A stretch of DNA of 64,000 nucleotides from Anaspis maculata (Eukaryota; Arthropoda; Insecta; Coleoptera; Scraptiidae): NCBI GenBank assembly GCA_949128115.1, contig OX421965.1, positions 54,740,012 to 54,804,011 of the forward strand, in the 5' to 3' direction. Made by a program: the position numbers and the translations under genes. Positions 1-11,700 of the stretch are shown piece by piece; positions within the stretch are counted from its first letter, which is position 1; every line of letters begins with the position of its first letter. The notes under the pieces are model-generated. The model did no database searches. It saw nothing but the letters and a program-made list of their open reading frames with translations, and was not told the origin of the DNA.

Positions 1-435
1 AGATTGGTGCATGACCACATGAGGGTATGTTATTCCTAGTACTCATAGACAAGGCTAGTACTGTGCTAGTACTTCGTAAAATAGAATGTAATTAACTCAC
101 CGTTTAATTTTCTTCTGAATGTAATCTTTTTTATAAACTGAAGTGTACCGATTTTGCTCTAAATCTATATCCATAATTTCGAATTTAAATTGTCTTCTTT
201 TTCAACAGAAATTTAAAAAGCAAAAATCATTTGATGTTTGAAATTGACGTCTCAAAAAGGACTTCAAAAATTAAAATTTTCCTGCTGAAAGGTTTCAAAT
301 CTAGTTACTTTCATTGGGCACATTTCAGCGTTGGCGGCATTGTGTAAACAGGCTACTGTCAGTTGTCAAAACACATATCAAAACGTCGCCAACGTCAGAT
401 CGATGAAATTATTAGAATAATTCACTGAGATAAAC
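1..435. other. Upstream flank and presumed 5' region of YIPF1
   Basis: AT-rich sequence without a supportable coding region. The last 130 bases, rich in GTCAAAAC and CGTCGCCAACG-like words, presumably hold the YIPF1 transcription start, but I see no TATA box. Confidence 0.3.
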
Positions 436-1370
436 ATGGCAAATTTACAAGAAGTACCTACAGAAGAACTCCTGTCATTCCACGACTACCCCACAGTCCA
501 TAATTCTGCGAATTCAAGTAACAGCAGTGCGGAACTGAACGTCACTATTGGAGGAGATGATGGCTTTGATACCTTTCCTCAAACTAGCAAGGCAGATGAG
601 GATCAGGGTAAATGATACTCATTTATATCACTGCAACAATTAATGTTGAATTTTTAGAGTCTCCGCCCACTAACACATCATTTTGGACATTGGAATACTA
701 CCAACAATTCTTCGACATAGAAACACAAGATGTTCTTGACAGAATCATCGCTTCAGTCACGCCTAAGCGAAGCAACAGCCTCAAAGATCACCTGCGGAAC
801 AAGCCCGATTTGTACGGTCCTTTTTGGATAACTGTCACATTGATTTTCACCATAGCCATCAGTGGAAACATAGCGAACTACTTGCAGCATATGAACATTC
901 AATACCATTGGAAATATGATTTTCATTTAGTGTCTTATGCCGCCACAACAATTTGTTTGTATGTAACAGTTATTCCGTTTACCCTCTGGGGTTTGCTGAA
1001 ATGGACTTCAGATGTCAGTGATCTCGATGGACTCGAAGATGGTAAAACACCAGGAGCTCTTGAATTGATTTGCGTCTATGGCTATTCTATGTTTATATAC
1101 ATTCCTGTTTCGATATTGTGGTCAATTCAAGTTAACTTTCTTCAATGGCTTCTAGTCCTGATCGCGGGACTGGTTTCAGGCTCTGTCCTATTATTCACTC
1201 TTATGCCAGCTTTGCGATTGTCCAGACATAAATTTTTCCTTATCATCGGCATCATTTCTTGTCATTTACTTTTAGCTGCTGGGTTCAAATTGTTTTTCTT
1301 TCATAATGTGTCCAGCAGTACTCCGCCTGTTATTCATGAAGCATTAAATGTTAATAAAACAGTAACTTAA
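436..1370 (+). CDS. YIPF1: Yip1-domain membrane protein YIPF1/YIPF2
   Basis: Two exons, 436-607 and 658-1370, split by a 50-base intron (GTAAAT donor, TTTTTAG acceptor, phase 1), give a 294-residue protein. The family is usually about 300-316 residues. The first 60 residues are acidic and Ser/Asn-rich, as expected for the cytosolic tail. Next comes the family signature SFWTLEYYQQFFDIET and then KPDLYGPFWI, which leads into the first of about five hydrophobic membrane segments filling the C-terminal half. YIPF proteins are multi-span Golgi/late-endosome proteins that bind Rab GTPases through the N-terminal region. The ATG at 436 is chosen because it gives the full cytosolic tail; the downstream ATG at 612 lies inside the intron. 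I cannot separate YIPF1 from YIPF2, and insects usually have one gene for both. It converges on LAMTOR1. Identity is firm. Confidence 0.93.
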
Positions 1371-1385
1371 TGTCCATAATATAAA

Positions 1386-1391
1386 TTTATT
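1386..1391 (-). terminator. Probable poly(A) signal of LAMTOR1 (AATAAA)
   Basis: AATAAA on the minus strand, about 255 bases past the LAMTOR1 stop. If used, the two convergent genes' 3' UTRs overlap slightly around 1390-1420. Confidence 0.35.
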
Positions 1392-1412
1392 GACTAATAT
1401 ACAAATATAATT

Positions 1413-1418
1413 ATTAAA
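1413..1418 (+). terminator. Probable poly(A) signal of YIPF1 (ATTAAA)
   Basis: An ATTAAA hexamer lies 43 bases past the YIPF1 stop, in a very AT-rich 3' region shared with the convergent LAMTOR1 gene. No exact AATAAA is closer. Confidence 0.4.
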
Positions 1419-1646
1419 ACAATGTTTGAAACTCAATTTTTAAACTTATTTATACTCAATAATGTAAGAACTCTTCCAATTATTATTGGCACAGCAATCG
1501 TGTCATGGAAAGTTTTGATATGTCTAATCTCTCACCAATTATACATTTTAAATACTCAATGAAGAGAAAAGAACTGATGGAAGATTTCTTACAGCATGCA
1601 AAAAAGACATACCCTTATAGAATAATATACAATACAAGAAGTTGAG

Positions 1647-2385
1647 TCAGCAAGGTATTTGAAAAGGCACAACTAATTCTTCTTTGTGTTCCACTTTAAC
1701 TTCGTTGATGGCAGCAACTGCTTTTTCAAGTGTTGTTGTGATCTGAAACAGGCATTACATAGTGCTATATTTACTAGCATAAGGAAGTGCCTACCAAGTC
1801 CCTGTCATCTTCACTTATAGGTTCAGACTGTAGAATCCTTTGAACATCGGGTGTATCTTCCAGGATGCAATTCTTCAATCTGTTGTTGAACTTGGCTCGA
1901 TTACTTGTGCATACTTGTTGCACCTTCAAATTGTACTGCTTTACACGCTCTGCGTATTCATGCTGTTGCAAATTATGTGAATCTAATGCTGCCACATCGA
2001 TGACATTCCTAAAAAAATGTTTCAATCATTTTACCCGGAACTTGATTGCAACAAAGCTTACGTAGCAGTTTCTTGCAGTATCCTATTCAAAGCAGATTGT
2101 TCATCAGTCTTCTTGGGAGTGGATTTTGAGTTGCTGTAAAGCAGATCATCACTGCAAACAGACAGGTTCGGTTATTGTACTTCGCTTTATCAAGACCTTT
2201 ACTTGCCTGTTATCTCTCTGTAAATTTGTGCTGTTCGACACCGGATCCACTAGAAGGTGGGTCCTTTCGTTGGCTTCTCCGTTCTATCAATAAAACTTAT
2301 GAAGATTCTGCGAGAACCATGCGTGATAACTTCTTACCTGAGACGATCCTTCGTCTTTACAAAATAAACTATAACAGCACCCCAT
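1647..2385 (-). CDS. LAMTOR1: Ragulator subunit LAMTOR1 (p18)
   Basis: Five exons on the minus strand (2385-2338, 2283-2207, 2151-2062, 2008-1795, 1742-1647) join in frame to 174 residues; the human protein is 161. The N-terminus is MGCC: Gly2 for myristoylation and Cys3/Cys4 for palmitoylation, the known lysosome anchor. Then follow NGEANERTHLLVDP, TDEQSALNRIL, the family core NVIDVAALDS with QHEYAERVKQY, LQSEPI, and the closing EELVV. LAMTOR1 wraps around the other Ragulator subunits and anchors Rag GTPases and mTORC1 on late endosomes and lysosomes. Exon 2 can be joined in frame to exon 3 only through a GC donor (AG/GCAAGT at 2207/2206). Using the GT two bases further gives an immediate TGA. 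The C-terminus runs a few residues past the usual end (VVPFQIPC). Confidence 0.93.
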
Positions 2386-2574
2386 CGTTGAGTGGACGAG
2401 CTTCAGATCATGTGATAATGTGGTTATCAAAACTTTGTTTGCAATCACGACTGTTAACAGCAGCGGTCAGGGTCTTTATTTACTTATATTTCGGTCTGAG
2501 AAAATAATATCATCCTTCCATAATAATAGCTGATTTTTGACAGTCGGTGACTTTTCGGGTGACAGCTGCTGTCA

Positions 2575-2720
2575 ATGTTCGACATTACAGAAGCCTGTTT
2601 TACCAATACATTTAGAGCGCCAATTTCAAAGTTACGAGGCTATACCGGATTTTTGTTCAAACACCTTCTCCGGTTCGGACGGCTTGAAACGGTTGACGTC
2701 GATGGTTATGGTTACCTGAA
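2575..2720 (+). CDS. Possible divergent first exon, unrecognised
   Basis: About 190 bases upstream of LAMTOR1 and pointing away from it, an ATG at 2575 opens a frame whose first 47 residues have balanced composition (FKHLLRFGRLETVDVDGYGY). It is followed by a possible GGTTACC donor and then low-complexity sequence. A GACAGCTGCTGTC palindrome at about 2560 could belong to a shared promoter. I do not recognise the peptide, and it may be chance. Confidence 0.2.
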
Positions 2721-3045
2721 AGTGCCAGTACTTGGAGTTGCCTTTGGAATTGAGTTTATTGTAGGAATGTTTTTCCTTTTTCGAATTGTCTTGAAGGGGA
2801 AGTTTTTTTATGGGGGTGAACACATATATGGTTTAGTTGTAGCGGTCTGCCCCGGGCCTCGGGGCCTCAGTCATCTGATGGAGCCCCCAATTCCTTTTGT
2901 TTGTAAAAAATACTGCAAAAAAAACTGGGATAAAATCCAAAAATTTCAATTTTCCCCCCCATACTCATTGGTCATTTTTTTCGCATATATTATTTACGCT
3001 GGCGGGCCCCATGACAACAGGTTTGAGGGCCTACACACACACATG

Positions 3046-3920
3046 CAATAGAGGTGTGCCTGTATCACGGAATCTCTGAGAATTATTTTCACTTTAGGCT
3101 TAAGGGGTCCCGGCCCCGAATATCAGAGTGCCAGGAGCCTCAAGCCTTTGAAATTTTGTTTTTTATTATTTCTTTTCAAAAGTAACAGAGCCCTTCAAAG
3201 TTCAAAGTTCACTTTCATCGGATTTCAAAAAATTTGTAACTCAGGAACGTTTGAAATTCAACGGTTTCAACAATTTGAGGGCGGAGAGGGCGGTTAAGAC
3301 AAAGGCAACGACGAGGGCGTAAGTCGGCGAGAGGTGGCGCCGTAGGCGAAATTTTTTGAGTATAATAATAATGCTGATAATAGTCGGTATAATTCATGCG
3401 TTTTGCGATTCCGGTTTTTGACGTTTTTACCAAAATTACTTGATGAACAAACTTTTTTTCAGAAAAATTCTGCTTTTCTTAAAAATTTTCGCCAGAAATG
3501 TTCTTTGTATCGGTTTAGTGTGGGATGAAGTGCCGTGGGCGCTTGGGAGGTAGAGGAGTGGGGTCATTCACTCACCCTCGCCCCCCTTGGCTATGCCATT
3601 GACCACTAGTACCTACAAGAAATTTTAGGTTCCAGCTTTGGATGTTGAATTGGATTTGGAATGTTGACTCAATGCTAAAACCTACTCATATAGGTACCTA
3701 TACAAAATTAGGAATAATATGAATTTCTACTACCTGCAGCGCGCAGACGAGATAATTTTGTTGTTTTGTCTTTCCCCTCTTACTTTTGAAAATAAATAAT
3801 AAAATACAAAATTTCAAAGGCTTGAGGCTCCTGGCACTCTGATATCCGGGGCCGGGGCCCCTTAAGCCTAAAGTGAAAATAATTCTTAGAGATTCCGTGA
3901 TACAGACACATCTCTATATT
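3046..3920. repeat. Foldback/inverted-repeat element, about 875 bp
   Basis: Two arms of about 130 bases (3046-3180 and 3781-3920) are inverted copies. Each has the run GGCTTAAGGGG, a GGCCCCG patch, and CAGAGTGCCAGGAGCCTCAA. The internal 600 bases have no coding frame; part (3200-3260) resembles the GGATTTCAAAAA...TTTGTAACTC word of the palindrome at 46.1-46.6 kb. A non-autonomous DNA element is likely. I found no clear target duplication. Confidence 0.75.
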
Positions 3921-4548
3921 CTCTTCTTCGATGCTATTTGGATGATGCTGACTAAACTAAAGAGAATTGAGGAGTTCAGAATATTAAATGGGGCACTCAG
4001 AGAACTTTTAAGAAAAGGGGGGTGGGGTTTAAAAATTTTGAAAATATTTTTTCTGAAGAAATTTACATTTTTCTTCAATTTGATGTATCGCAAGGTGGGT
4101 GGTGTCATTTGAAATTTCAAAGAATATTGACTAGGAATCGGCAGTTATTGCAAGTGGGTAGTTTTCAAATGACCACCCGGTATAATAGTTCACTGCAGCT
4201 TAATAGGGATTCACTCAAGCATGTTTGCACATATTTTCAACAGCTCCGACTGTTCTGGGCTCATGAGATATGAATTTTCAAAACTTATTTTGTATCACCC
4301 TGTAGGTAGGTATATGGTGTCGGCCATGGTTGCGGCGGCGACTACCTACCGATTTTTATCGGTCAAGAGGACCCCATCATTATATTTACGGAGTGCATTG
4401 CCTAATATAAAGAAAGCAATATAATAGCTCCCCGTAGGTACTCCCCGACTTTTATCAAGAATTCAAAATATTCAGGAAGAGTAGCAGATAACGATGGGCA
4501 ATGGGCATACCTACTTAATAAAATCATTGAAACTAGTTAATATATTGC

Positions 4549-4554
4549 TTTATT
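4549..4554 (-). terminator. Poly(A) signal of the OBP gene at 4.6-5.4 kb
   Basis: AATAAA on the minus strand, 88 bases past the stop codon. Confidence 0.6.
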
Positions 4555-4641
4555 GCTAAAACGGTAAAACAAAAACTGTGTTTTGGGTAATGTCGTGTGC
4601 AGAAATAGTCAGTTGCGCTTTGGTTGTAGCATTAGAGCCAT

Positions 4642-5385
4642 TTACGCTATGGCGAAGTCTTTGTCCAAGCCAGCCTGTGGACATAATCATTGTATTTGAC
4701 AAGTCGAATTGATCGAATATGGAAATTTCAAAACTTACGGCTTTTCCTTCCCTCAAGACACAAGAGCCCAAGTTACCGGCATATTCGCAGGGATCGCTGT
4801 CAGTGGGTGCTGAAAAATATGATTGTAACTAATGTTGGAAGTCGCAGAAAAACTCCAGGCTTTACCAGTATCTGCGCATTTCTCCAAAATTGGCATGACT
4901 TTGTCGTGCATGATGGAATCGTGATCCTTGAGACGTTGCATTGTGGCACGGGCACCTTCCCTGTCCAAAGAACCATCGGCTTTTTGCTATGAATAAGAAA
5001 TTGTAGTAGATTCGGGAATCGAAAAAATAGAAACGAAAAACGTACGATGTTGTAATGTTTGTGGAAGCAGAAGATCAGGCACTTGCCCTCATGGGTGGTG
5101 GGTGCCTTATGCGCCAATAAATCATCAATATCACCTTAAAAATCACCCCCAGTAAATCACGATTATTATTGCTGTCCACGATTCACGAAACGTACCTTTG
5201 TTAGTATTGGTTTCTGCGTTGCACTTTTCTCCAACTTGGTAAAGCTCGTTGATGAAATCCTTTAGAAACTGTTGGTCGAGCTAGAATATTTCAATATTTT
5301 TTTTATTGTTGTGCTGAAAATTTTGAAAATAACTTACCGCTTGGGAAGCTGCGATGAAGCAGGCTAGGACCACTAGGAATTTCAT
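4642..5385 (-). CDS. Odorant-binding protein (classic PBP/GOBP), copy 1
   Basis: Six minus-strand exons (5385-5338, 5280-5196, 5134-5046, 4986-4866, 4809-4739, 4674-4642) with intron phases 0,1,0,1,0 encode 148 residues. Exon 1 is a 16-residue signal peptide (MKFLVVLACFIAASQA). The mature protein has the six OBP cysteines with spacing C-x26-C-x3-C-x43-C-x10-C-x8-C, including the block THEGKCLIFCFHKHYNI. Classic OBPs fold as about six helices tied by three disulfides and carry hydrophobic odorants or other small ligands in extracellular fluid such as sensillum lymph. It is the only one of the four local OBPs whose C1-C2 region is split by an intron (5195-5135); its exons 2 and 3 sum to 174 nt, exactly the single exon of the others. 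The last exon adds AGLDKDFAIA. Ligand and tissue are unknown. Confidence 0.93.
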
Positions 5386-5417
5386 GTTGTTGTTGTTGTT
5401 GTTGTTTGTTGTTGTGA
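5386..5417 (-). repeat. (CAA)n repeat in the OBP copy 1 5' UTR
   Basis: A run of AAC/CAA triplets, with one interruption, lies directly before the start codon. It would be transcribed in the leader. It is in frame with the ATG but is preceded by no better start. Confidence 0.7.
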
Positions 5418-5450
5418 GGGAATGATGATCGGTAGGGTTAGCCGGCGTCT

Positions 5451-5457
5451 TTTTATA
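5451..5457 (-). promoter_or_regulatory. TATA box of OBP copy 1
   Basis: TATAAAA on the minus strand, about 65 bases upstream of the ATG, which leaves a 5' UTR of roughly 35 bases. The OBP genes at 19.6 and 27.9 kb have the same arrangement. Confidence 0.65.
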
Positions 5458-5459
5458 CA

Positions 5460-6240
5460 TAAGCAATTCTTTTGATGGTCGAGGTCACTAGAAATTTTCA
5501 AATTAGATTATGAAACTCCCAGAGCCAAAATAATAGCCTGCGTTTCCGCAACCATCACATGTGTGTGCACTTCCAAGCTCATTTGTTTTAATAGCACCTT
5601 ATTATCAATTAATAATCGCAGAAACGCCGAAACCGCCAATCAAAACCGAATTAGTTAGGGCTAATTGCTTCATAGGTATTGTTTCTAGTTGATGATCGGA
5701 ACTGGTCAATGTCTAGGTGGGTGTATGTGAATCATTGAGAATCGAATAATCTTTCAATTGTTGCACATTCATCAGTGACATGCTCGCTTTCGTGTAAAAC
5801 TGAAAACTGAAGTTGAAGAGGTTGGGGTCGGGGCAACGCCTAAGGTTCTCTTGAACAGTCCAGACGTTAGGCGAAAGCACCCTGCACCCTACATTTTATG
5901 GTTAAAACATGCCACTTGCTACAGTCTTGGCGGCAACCGTGTAATGTACACAGGGTGAAGAAGGAAAACACAGGACGAAAAGTTGTAACTCATAAACCAA
6001 AAGAGGTAGAGTCGTCCAAATATTGGCGCATACAGTCCGCTGCTCATGCTGGTGAAATTGAAATATCCCGAACTCCCGAACAAACTGTTGTTCTTTGTAA
6101 AAATTAATTTTCCATGTACCTATTTCAGTCAATTTTAAAAGTAGGTATCGGAGTGAACTTGATATTTCTTCATTATACTTAAGAAAGTTAGGATAAGATA
6201 ATCTATGTATTTATTGATGTTTCTGCATACAAGTATACTT
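5460..6240. other. Gene-free spacer
   Basis: No coding region or clear element recognised. A CACAGGGTGAAG-like word occurs at about 5950, resembling the CACCCTGTA termini seen elsewhere. Confidence 0.3.
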
Positions 6241-6303
6241 CAAAATAAACAATAAATAAGTGAGCAATAAATAAACTGCGCACCATTACATGGTGCCGCG
6301 ACC
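6241..6303 (+). repeat. Possible LTR 3' end plus tRNA primer-binding site
   Basis: Clustered AATAAA motifs are followed by CACCATTACA and then TGGTGCCGCGACC (6291-6303). This is the arrangement at the end of a 5' LTR, with a primer-binding site that starts TGG to pair with a tRNA CCA end. No gag/pol follows and no second LTR is visible in the window, so this would be a decayed remnant. Confidence 0.25.
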
Positions 6304-6937
6304 GAAGATTTGGCCTCTTTTCAGAACGGGGTAAGTTTAGATTCCTACCAAATATTTTGATTCGATCTGAGTGTCCGTTAACCTCATCTTCTGGCAGTCC
6401 ATCCTATTGATACAAAACTCAAAACCTTCCAAATGAAGTTTGTACAGGGTGATATGTAAACCAGTGCAAATCTTCAATGTGCTCAACCAAACCCCGAAAA
6501 GGGTTCTTCTTCCCAGTTTCAACCATGACATTATATGAAGCTTCATATCTTATTACCTTGATACAGTTTTTGGATGGTTTGATTTGGAAGTCCAATAAAG
6601 GAGACATGTTTTTTTCTCCAAATTCCTCTTTTTCCTATCCTTCTCCAGTCTTCTCGTCCAAGCCAGACCTCCGCCATCTTCTCTTAGTATTTCCGTCTAC
6701 GTTCTTCCGTCTCTTACAACTCGTCTTCACAGTTCGTTTTCAAACGATTGATCGTCTCTTCCGCGATTTTGCATATCTCACACATTTTGTCCTCCCTTCT
6801 CCAGAACTGACTGTCAAACGTTTCATTTCCACATCTGTATCTTGCTGCTTCCTGATTTGAGTGTGTTACATTTATTAGGTATGTATTCAGATATGTCTGG
6901 TGCTGTAATATTCCTATATGTTGAATGATATCTGGTG

Positions 6938-8000
6938 TTATCTGAATATTCTCGATCTTTGCAGCTGCTTCTGCACGTCCGTATCTCTGGTTTTTAGCTC
7001 TGCCATCATACTTTCTCCATTCCTCTCAATATTGTTTTCGATCCTGTACCCAAGCCGAATGTCTTGACACTGTTCTTTCTCGACTCGCGCGCCGCCTTCT
7101 TCAGGACCATACACTCGCTCGCTTAACATGTTCTTTCTTTAAATTTTACTGCTCTCTTTCCCGACTCTATTCTTATCAAGTTTCTTTTCGTTTCTTCTAA
7201 TGTAATATAACTGGGCGTATTCCTTTGCAGTCCCAAAATTCATTTTAAATACTTATTCTGAACTCTTTCCACTTTTTCTCTTTCCTTCCAATTTCAAATC
7301 CGCTCCATACAACATGATGCTCTTTACTAGCGAGTCGAACGTCTCAAGTCTCAATCGGTATACATATTTAAATCTTCTTTCACCTATACCCCATACTTGA
7401 AACATGACTTTGACTGCTTTCTTGCATGTTCCGGCATATTTTTGCATAAAAAAACGTTATTTTTCTGTAAGGTGTAGCCCAGATATTTATGTCATAATTT
7501 TCTATTTTTCCCATTGAGCTCCAGTTTTCTTTTTTCAAGTACCTATTTTCTGAACCTCTCCATCATCTGTCTTATCTTTCTTTCGTAGCCAACAAAATTA
7601 CATCATCCGCACATGCCAAAAATGCCAAATACCATATTTTAATTCTTCTCACCAACACTCCGCCATCCTGCCCTCCTCACGATCACGAAACTTTCTTCAA
7701 ATCGAAAGCAGGGTCGGGCTTAATGGGCATCCTTGTCTCAGTTCTTTCTCGGTCCAAAATTTAGTTGTTTCTTTTTCTCCTGCTTTCACGATGTTAACAG
7801 TTTCTTGGTAAATTTCTTCTAGAATTTCCACCAACTTGTTGTCGATTCTCGATTCCAATCTTTCTCATTTACTTCCTTATTCTCATCAGTTTTGGAATAT
7901 CTTGAGGCGTTTCCGAAATACGCCGTACTGGAAGAAGTGAAATTTCTTCAGTTTTTTTTTTGCTTTCTTCCATTTCTGGCCATAGTTAACTCAGAAAACG
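6938..8000 (-). pseudogene. Decayed non-LTR retrotransposon (reverse transcriptase fragments)
   Basis: Reading the minus strand, reverse transcriptase landmarks appear in correct order in different frames. KELRQGCPLSPTLL (about 7755-7710) is the block before the catalytic site. CADDVILLA (about 7616-7586) is the F/YADD box with its first residue changed. VWGIGERRFKYVYR...FDSLVKSIMLYGAD (about 7405-7305) is the post-RT block typical of insect LINEs. Frameshifts and stops separate them, so it cannot be active. It is unrelated in sequence to the intact LINE next to it. Confidence 0.7.
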
Positions 8001-8233
8001 TTTCAAATATAAGCTGTAGTAACAGTTTTGACGTTCCTCCTGTCTAACTAGGATGGAACAATTCGTTTCAGCTTATCTTTAAACTACAGAGCACATTCCT
8101 CCAAACTTTTTCAGTATCGGTTGGTAGCACTTTTGGATACAGATTTCCTTCAATTGGGCTTGAGGGGACGAGGTAACCCTGCCGTTTTTGCCTTTTTCAC
8201 GAAAATAAAAGCAAACTTTTTGTTCAGTTGTTT

Positions 8234-8413
8234 GTAGTCCAGGAATTTTAGATGGAAAAATCGCAAATAGCAAACAAAAATTAAACTCATCCGGATTTTT
8301 TTATATGAGCTCAGTTAAGCATGTAGTTCAACATATAGACTGGTACAAAAATTTGGAAAAACGCCTTAAATTACCTCCTAGAGGCATTTCATATAACATT
8401 TTGGTAACAAGTG
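8234..8413. repeat. Fragment of a foldback element, 5' side of the LINE insertion
   Basis: TAGTCCAGGAATT, ATCCGGATTTTT and GCTCAGTTAAGCATGTAGTT match the terminus of the palindrome at 21,256-23,221. The following CATTTCATATAACATTTTGG matches the sequence at about 17.0 kb in inverted orientation. The intact LINE is inserted into this older repeat, whose other part resumes at 13,724. Confidence 0.65.
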
Positions 8414-8711
8414 TTTCTAGACTATATAAATAATAATAATAATAAATAATAATTTATTGTTCATTAACACAGAATGTGTTACAACAATTATACATATATA
8501 GGTATATAAATTACAATAAATAAATAAACACGTTAATACAAAGGTTTAAATAAATGTAACATTGAATCTTTGACAAGCAACAAGTTTACAGTTTTACAAA
8601 TTTACAATCTACAGTACGTATACCTGAAGTGTAGCAACATAATCACGACATACTACATTTAACAGAAAAACGTCCCCCGGCGGAGACCCCAAGTGAGTTC
8701 ATGCCTCGTTT

Positions 8712-11700
8712 TTAAATGAATTCGTCTATGATGAGAGAACGAGTACGAAAAGCCGAGGTGCAAAAAAAGTACAGATGGTCGATTTTCTCCCGAGTGAGCC
8801 GAGTCAGGAGGGTCGGAAAGAAATTTTGAGCATCAGGTTTCGGGATGTATTGACTCAACCATTTTTGGCGATATACCCGGTATAATGGACAAACGCAGAA
8901 CACATGGTAGAGATCTTCGGATTCCCGTGTGTTACATAGCGTGCATGCGATGGTTGTGTCTAGGGAGGTTTTAAGGCCTTTTATATAAAATTTGGGGTAC
9001 TTATGGTTCGCAAGTCTCAGTTGGCTGATAAGTCTAAGTTTGTGTATGTTTATGTTAAGTTTGAGGTAGAAAGTGTTACTGGTGGAATGGTAGATCTTTT
9101 TAAACCAGGGGTTATAAGAGGATATATTCAGTCGGTCTATATCAGTTGATATTGTTTGTTTTTTGTAGGTTTCTATTATCTCCCCTAGTCTTGCTTCTGT
9201 TCTCAGGAAACTCTGTTCTTCCCATACCTCACTTAGGTTACTTTCACTCAGCATTTCCCTAAACTGTGACACCCAATTATATTTTTGCTTAATGTTGTTC
9301 GAGTTAGCATCTAGTGATTTTAACCTATCGTAGCATAACTTGGGCAAGCGATACGAAGGCATTTTAAGGACTTTGATCCGCCACTTCAGGCTTTTTTCAA
9401 GGATGTTTACTTTTATTTTTAAGAGGCCCGTTTCTAGACGTATAAAGAAATTTGGAGTATTGTTTGGTAAGTGTAGTAGGGATTTTATGTACCTCATTTG
9501 TACTCGTTCCAGGATATCTTCATATCTCAGGGCCCAAACCTCTGCTGAGTACAGGAGTGTTGCCAGGACTATAGTGCGGTACAGGTGGATTTTGGTTTCC
9601 CAGCAGTTAGATTTGCAGTTGCGTAAGGTTTGAGTTGTTGTTCCTATTGCTATATTTGCCCTACTGGAAAAATGTTCGGCTGTTTTCTGAAATAGGCCCG
9701 ATGAAGTGAAAGGGATTCCTAAGTATACATATCTATTTACCACTTTCACCTGTGTTTCTGCGTATTTGAATTTATATGAGCAGTGTATTGGTCCCTTACT
9801 GAATATCAATATTTGAGTTTTTTCTGTGTTCACTATTAGTTCATTCTTGATACAATAGCTATGCAGCACATCGAGCTTTCTCTGAAGTTGAACTGGGGAA
9901 TCAGAAAGAAGCACTAAGTCGTCCGCGTACATCAAAACTGAAACTTCGCTATTTCTATCTATGCTGACTCCTCTGCAATTATTTTCCTTGAAGATTTTTT
10001 CGAGGTCACTTATGAAAAGAGAGAACAATAGTGGGCTAGTGATATCCCCCTGAAGTACCCCTTTGGTTACCTCAACTGGGTCGCCATATTCTGTATTGCC
10101 TTTAATTCGAACTGTAGCGCCACTGTATAGGTTCTTGATAATTCGTACTATTTTGCCACTAATCCCCATATTATAAAGTTTGTCATATAATAATTGATGT
10201 GTTACCGAATCAAAAGCAGCCCTGAAATCTACAAAACAAGCGAATATCCTACCCCTGGGTGCACGCAAGTGTATTTGTACTATACTCATCAACACAAAGA
10301 TATTGTCGGCACATCCCCTTCCCCCGCGAAATCCCGCTTGCGATTCCGGGATCATCTTTTTGCTTTCCGCCCAGGTGGTAAGTCTGTTATTCAATATACG
10401 GGTGAATAATTTAAATATATGGTTACACAGTGCTATGCGTCTGTAATTTTCTGGTTTGTCCTTGTCGCCCTTTTTATAGATCATTATTAAATTAGCCCCA
10501 CCCCACCCTGCTGGGGGTTTTTCATCTGTTATTATTCTATTGAACAATTTTAGTAAAACATACTTATACTCGACTGTGAGGTTCTTGTAGAATTCATTTG
10601 TCAGACTGTCTGGCCCTGGTGCTTTTCCTGTTTTGAGAGTTTGTATGTTTCTGTCTAACTCCGTCACTATTATGGGATCGTCTAGGAAGGGGTGGGATGC
10701 GTCAAAGTAGGTTGTGTTATTTATCAGTTGTTGTCCATAGTATGACTTAAGGTACATATCCCATTGTAGTGGATCAATTATTGTGTTGTGAGTGATTTTC
10801 TTTTTAGGTTTGAATTTTTTCAACACATCCCAGAATTCCCCTGCATTATTCACATCCGACAGCGATTTCTGACACAAATCATAGAAGGCTTTTTTTGTTT
10901 TCGATAGTAATCTTTTGTATGCGTTTTTTGATTCGTGATATTCTGTGACGTATTTTTGTTTGAAATTATGTGTTTTACATTTGCGCAATTTAATTTTGAC
11001 TTCTCTCTTTGCTGTTTTGCAGGGATAATTAAACCATGGTTTTGAATCTGTCCTGGGATAATATGAATTATTTGTTTCTCTACACTTGTTTACTTGTAGC
11101 ATTCCCGATTTGGCAGCTGATTCTTTAAGGCTATTATTTACGAGTTCATAGATGTCTGTCGTCGTGTATACTGTATCGTGTTTGTTAAGGTTTGAGAGGA
11201 TTTCATTCAGGTGGTATTGATAGGTGTTCTTTTTTTCGTCATTCCAGGCAAAATTTATTGTATATTTAGGGTCAGTAATTTGGCTGATCTGAGTTTCCGA
11301 ATCCATACAATCCCCCCTCTTCGATATCCTTGCGCAGATTGGGAAGTGGTCCGAATTCGAGAAATCGCAGCGCACTTCGAAATCCCCGCAAAGACCCAAG
11401 CCTTCCACGTTTGTCCACACCAGGTCTATTATACTTTTACCGTTTTTACTTGTGAAGGTTGGTTGTGCCGGGGTGTCTCTTCCCGACCTTCCATTCAGCA
11501 GCCAGAACCCTCCCGACTCCACACACTCAAGAAGTGCTCGTCCCCTGGCGTCGCATCGATCATCAGTGGTCTCTCGGCGTTCCGTGAATCTCGTCCCCTC
11601 AAACACATATTCCTCTCCCTGATTCAGAGAGCCAACCTTGGAGTTGAAGTCTCCGCCCAGGAACGTTGGTAACCTAGAATTCAATTTATCATCACTAAGA

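Noticed and set aside
5759..5800. Third hammerhead candidate (TCATCAG with CTTTCGTG on the minus strand)
   Set aside because: The conserved blocks are present but cannot be arranged with three paired stems.
9340..9633. 97-codon plus-strand frame inside the LINE
   Set aside because: It is antisense to the intact ORF2 and has no recognisable motif.
11211..11672. 153-codon plus-strand frame
   Set aside because: Antisense to the endonuclease part of ORF2; explained by its codon usage.
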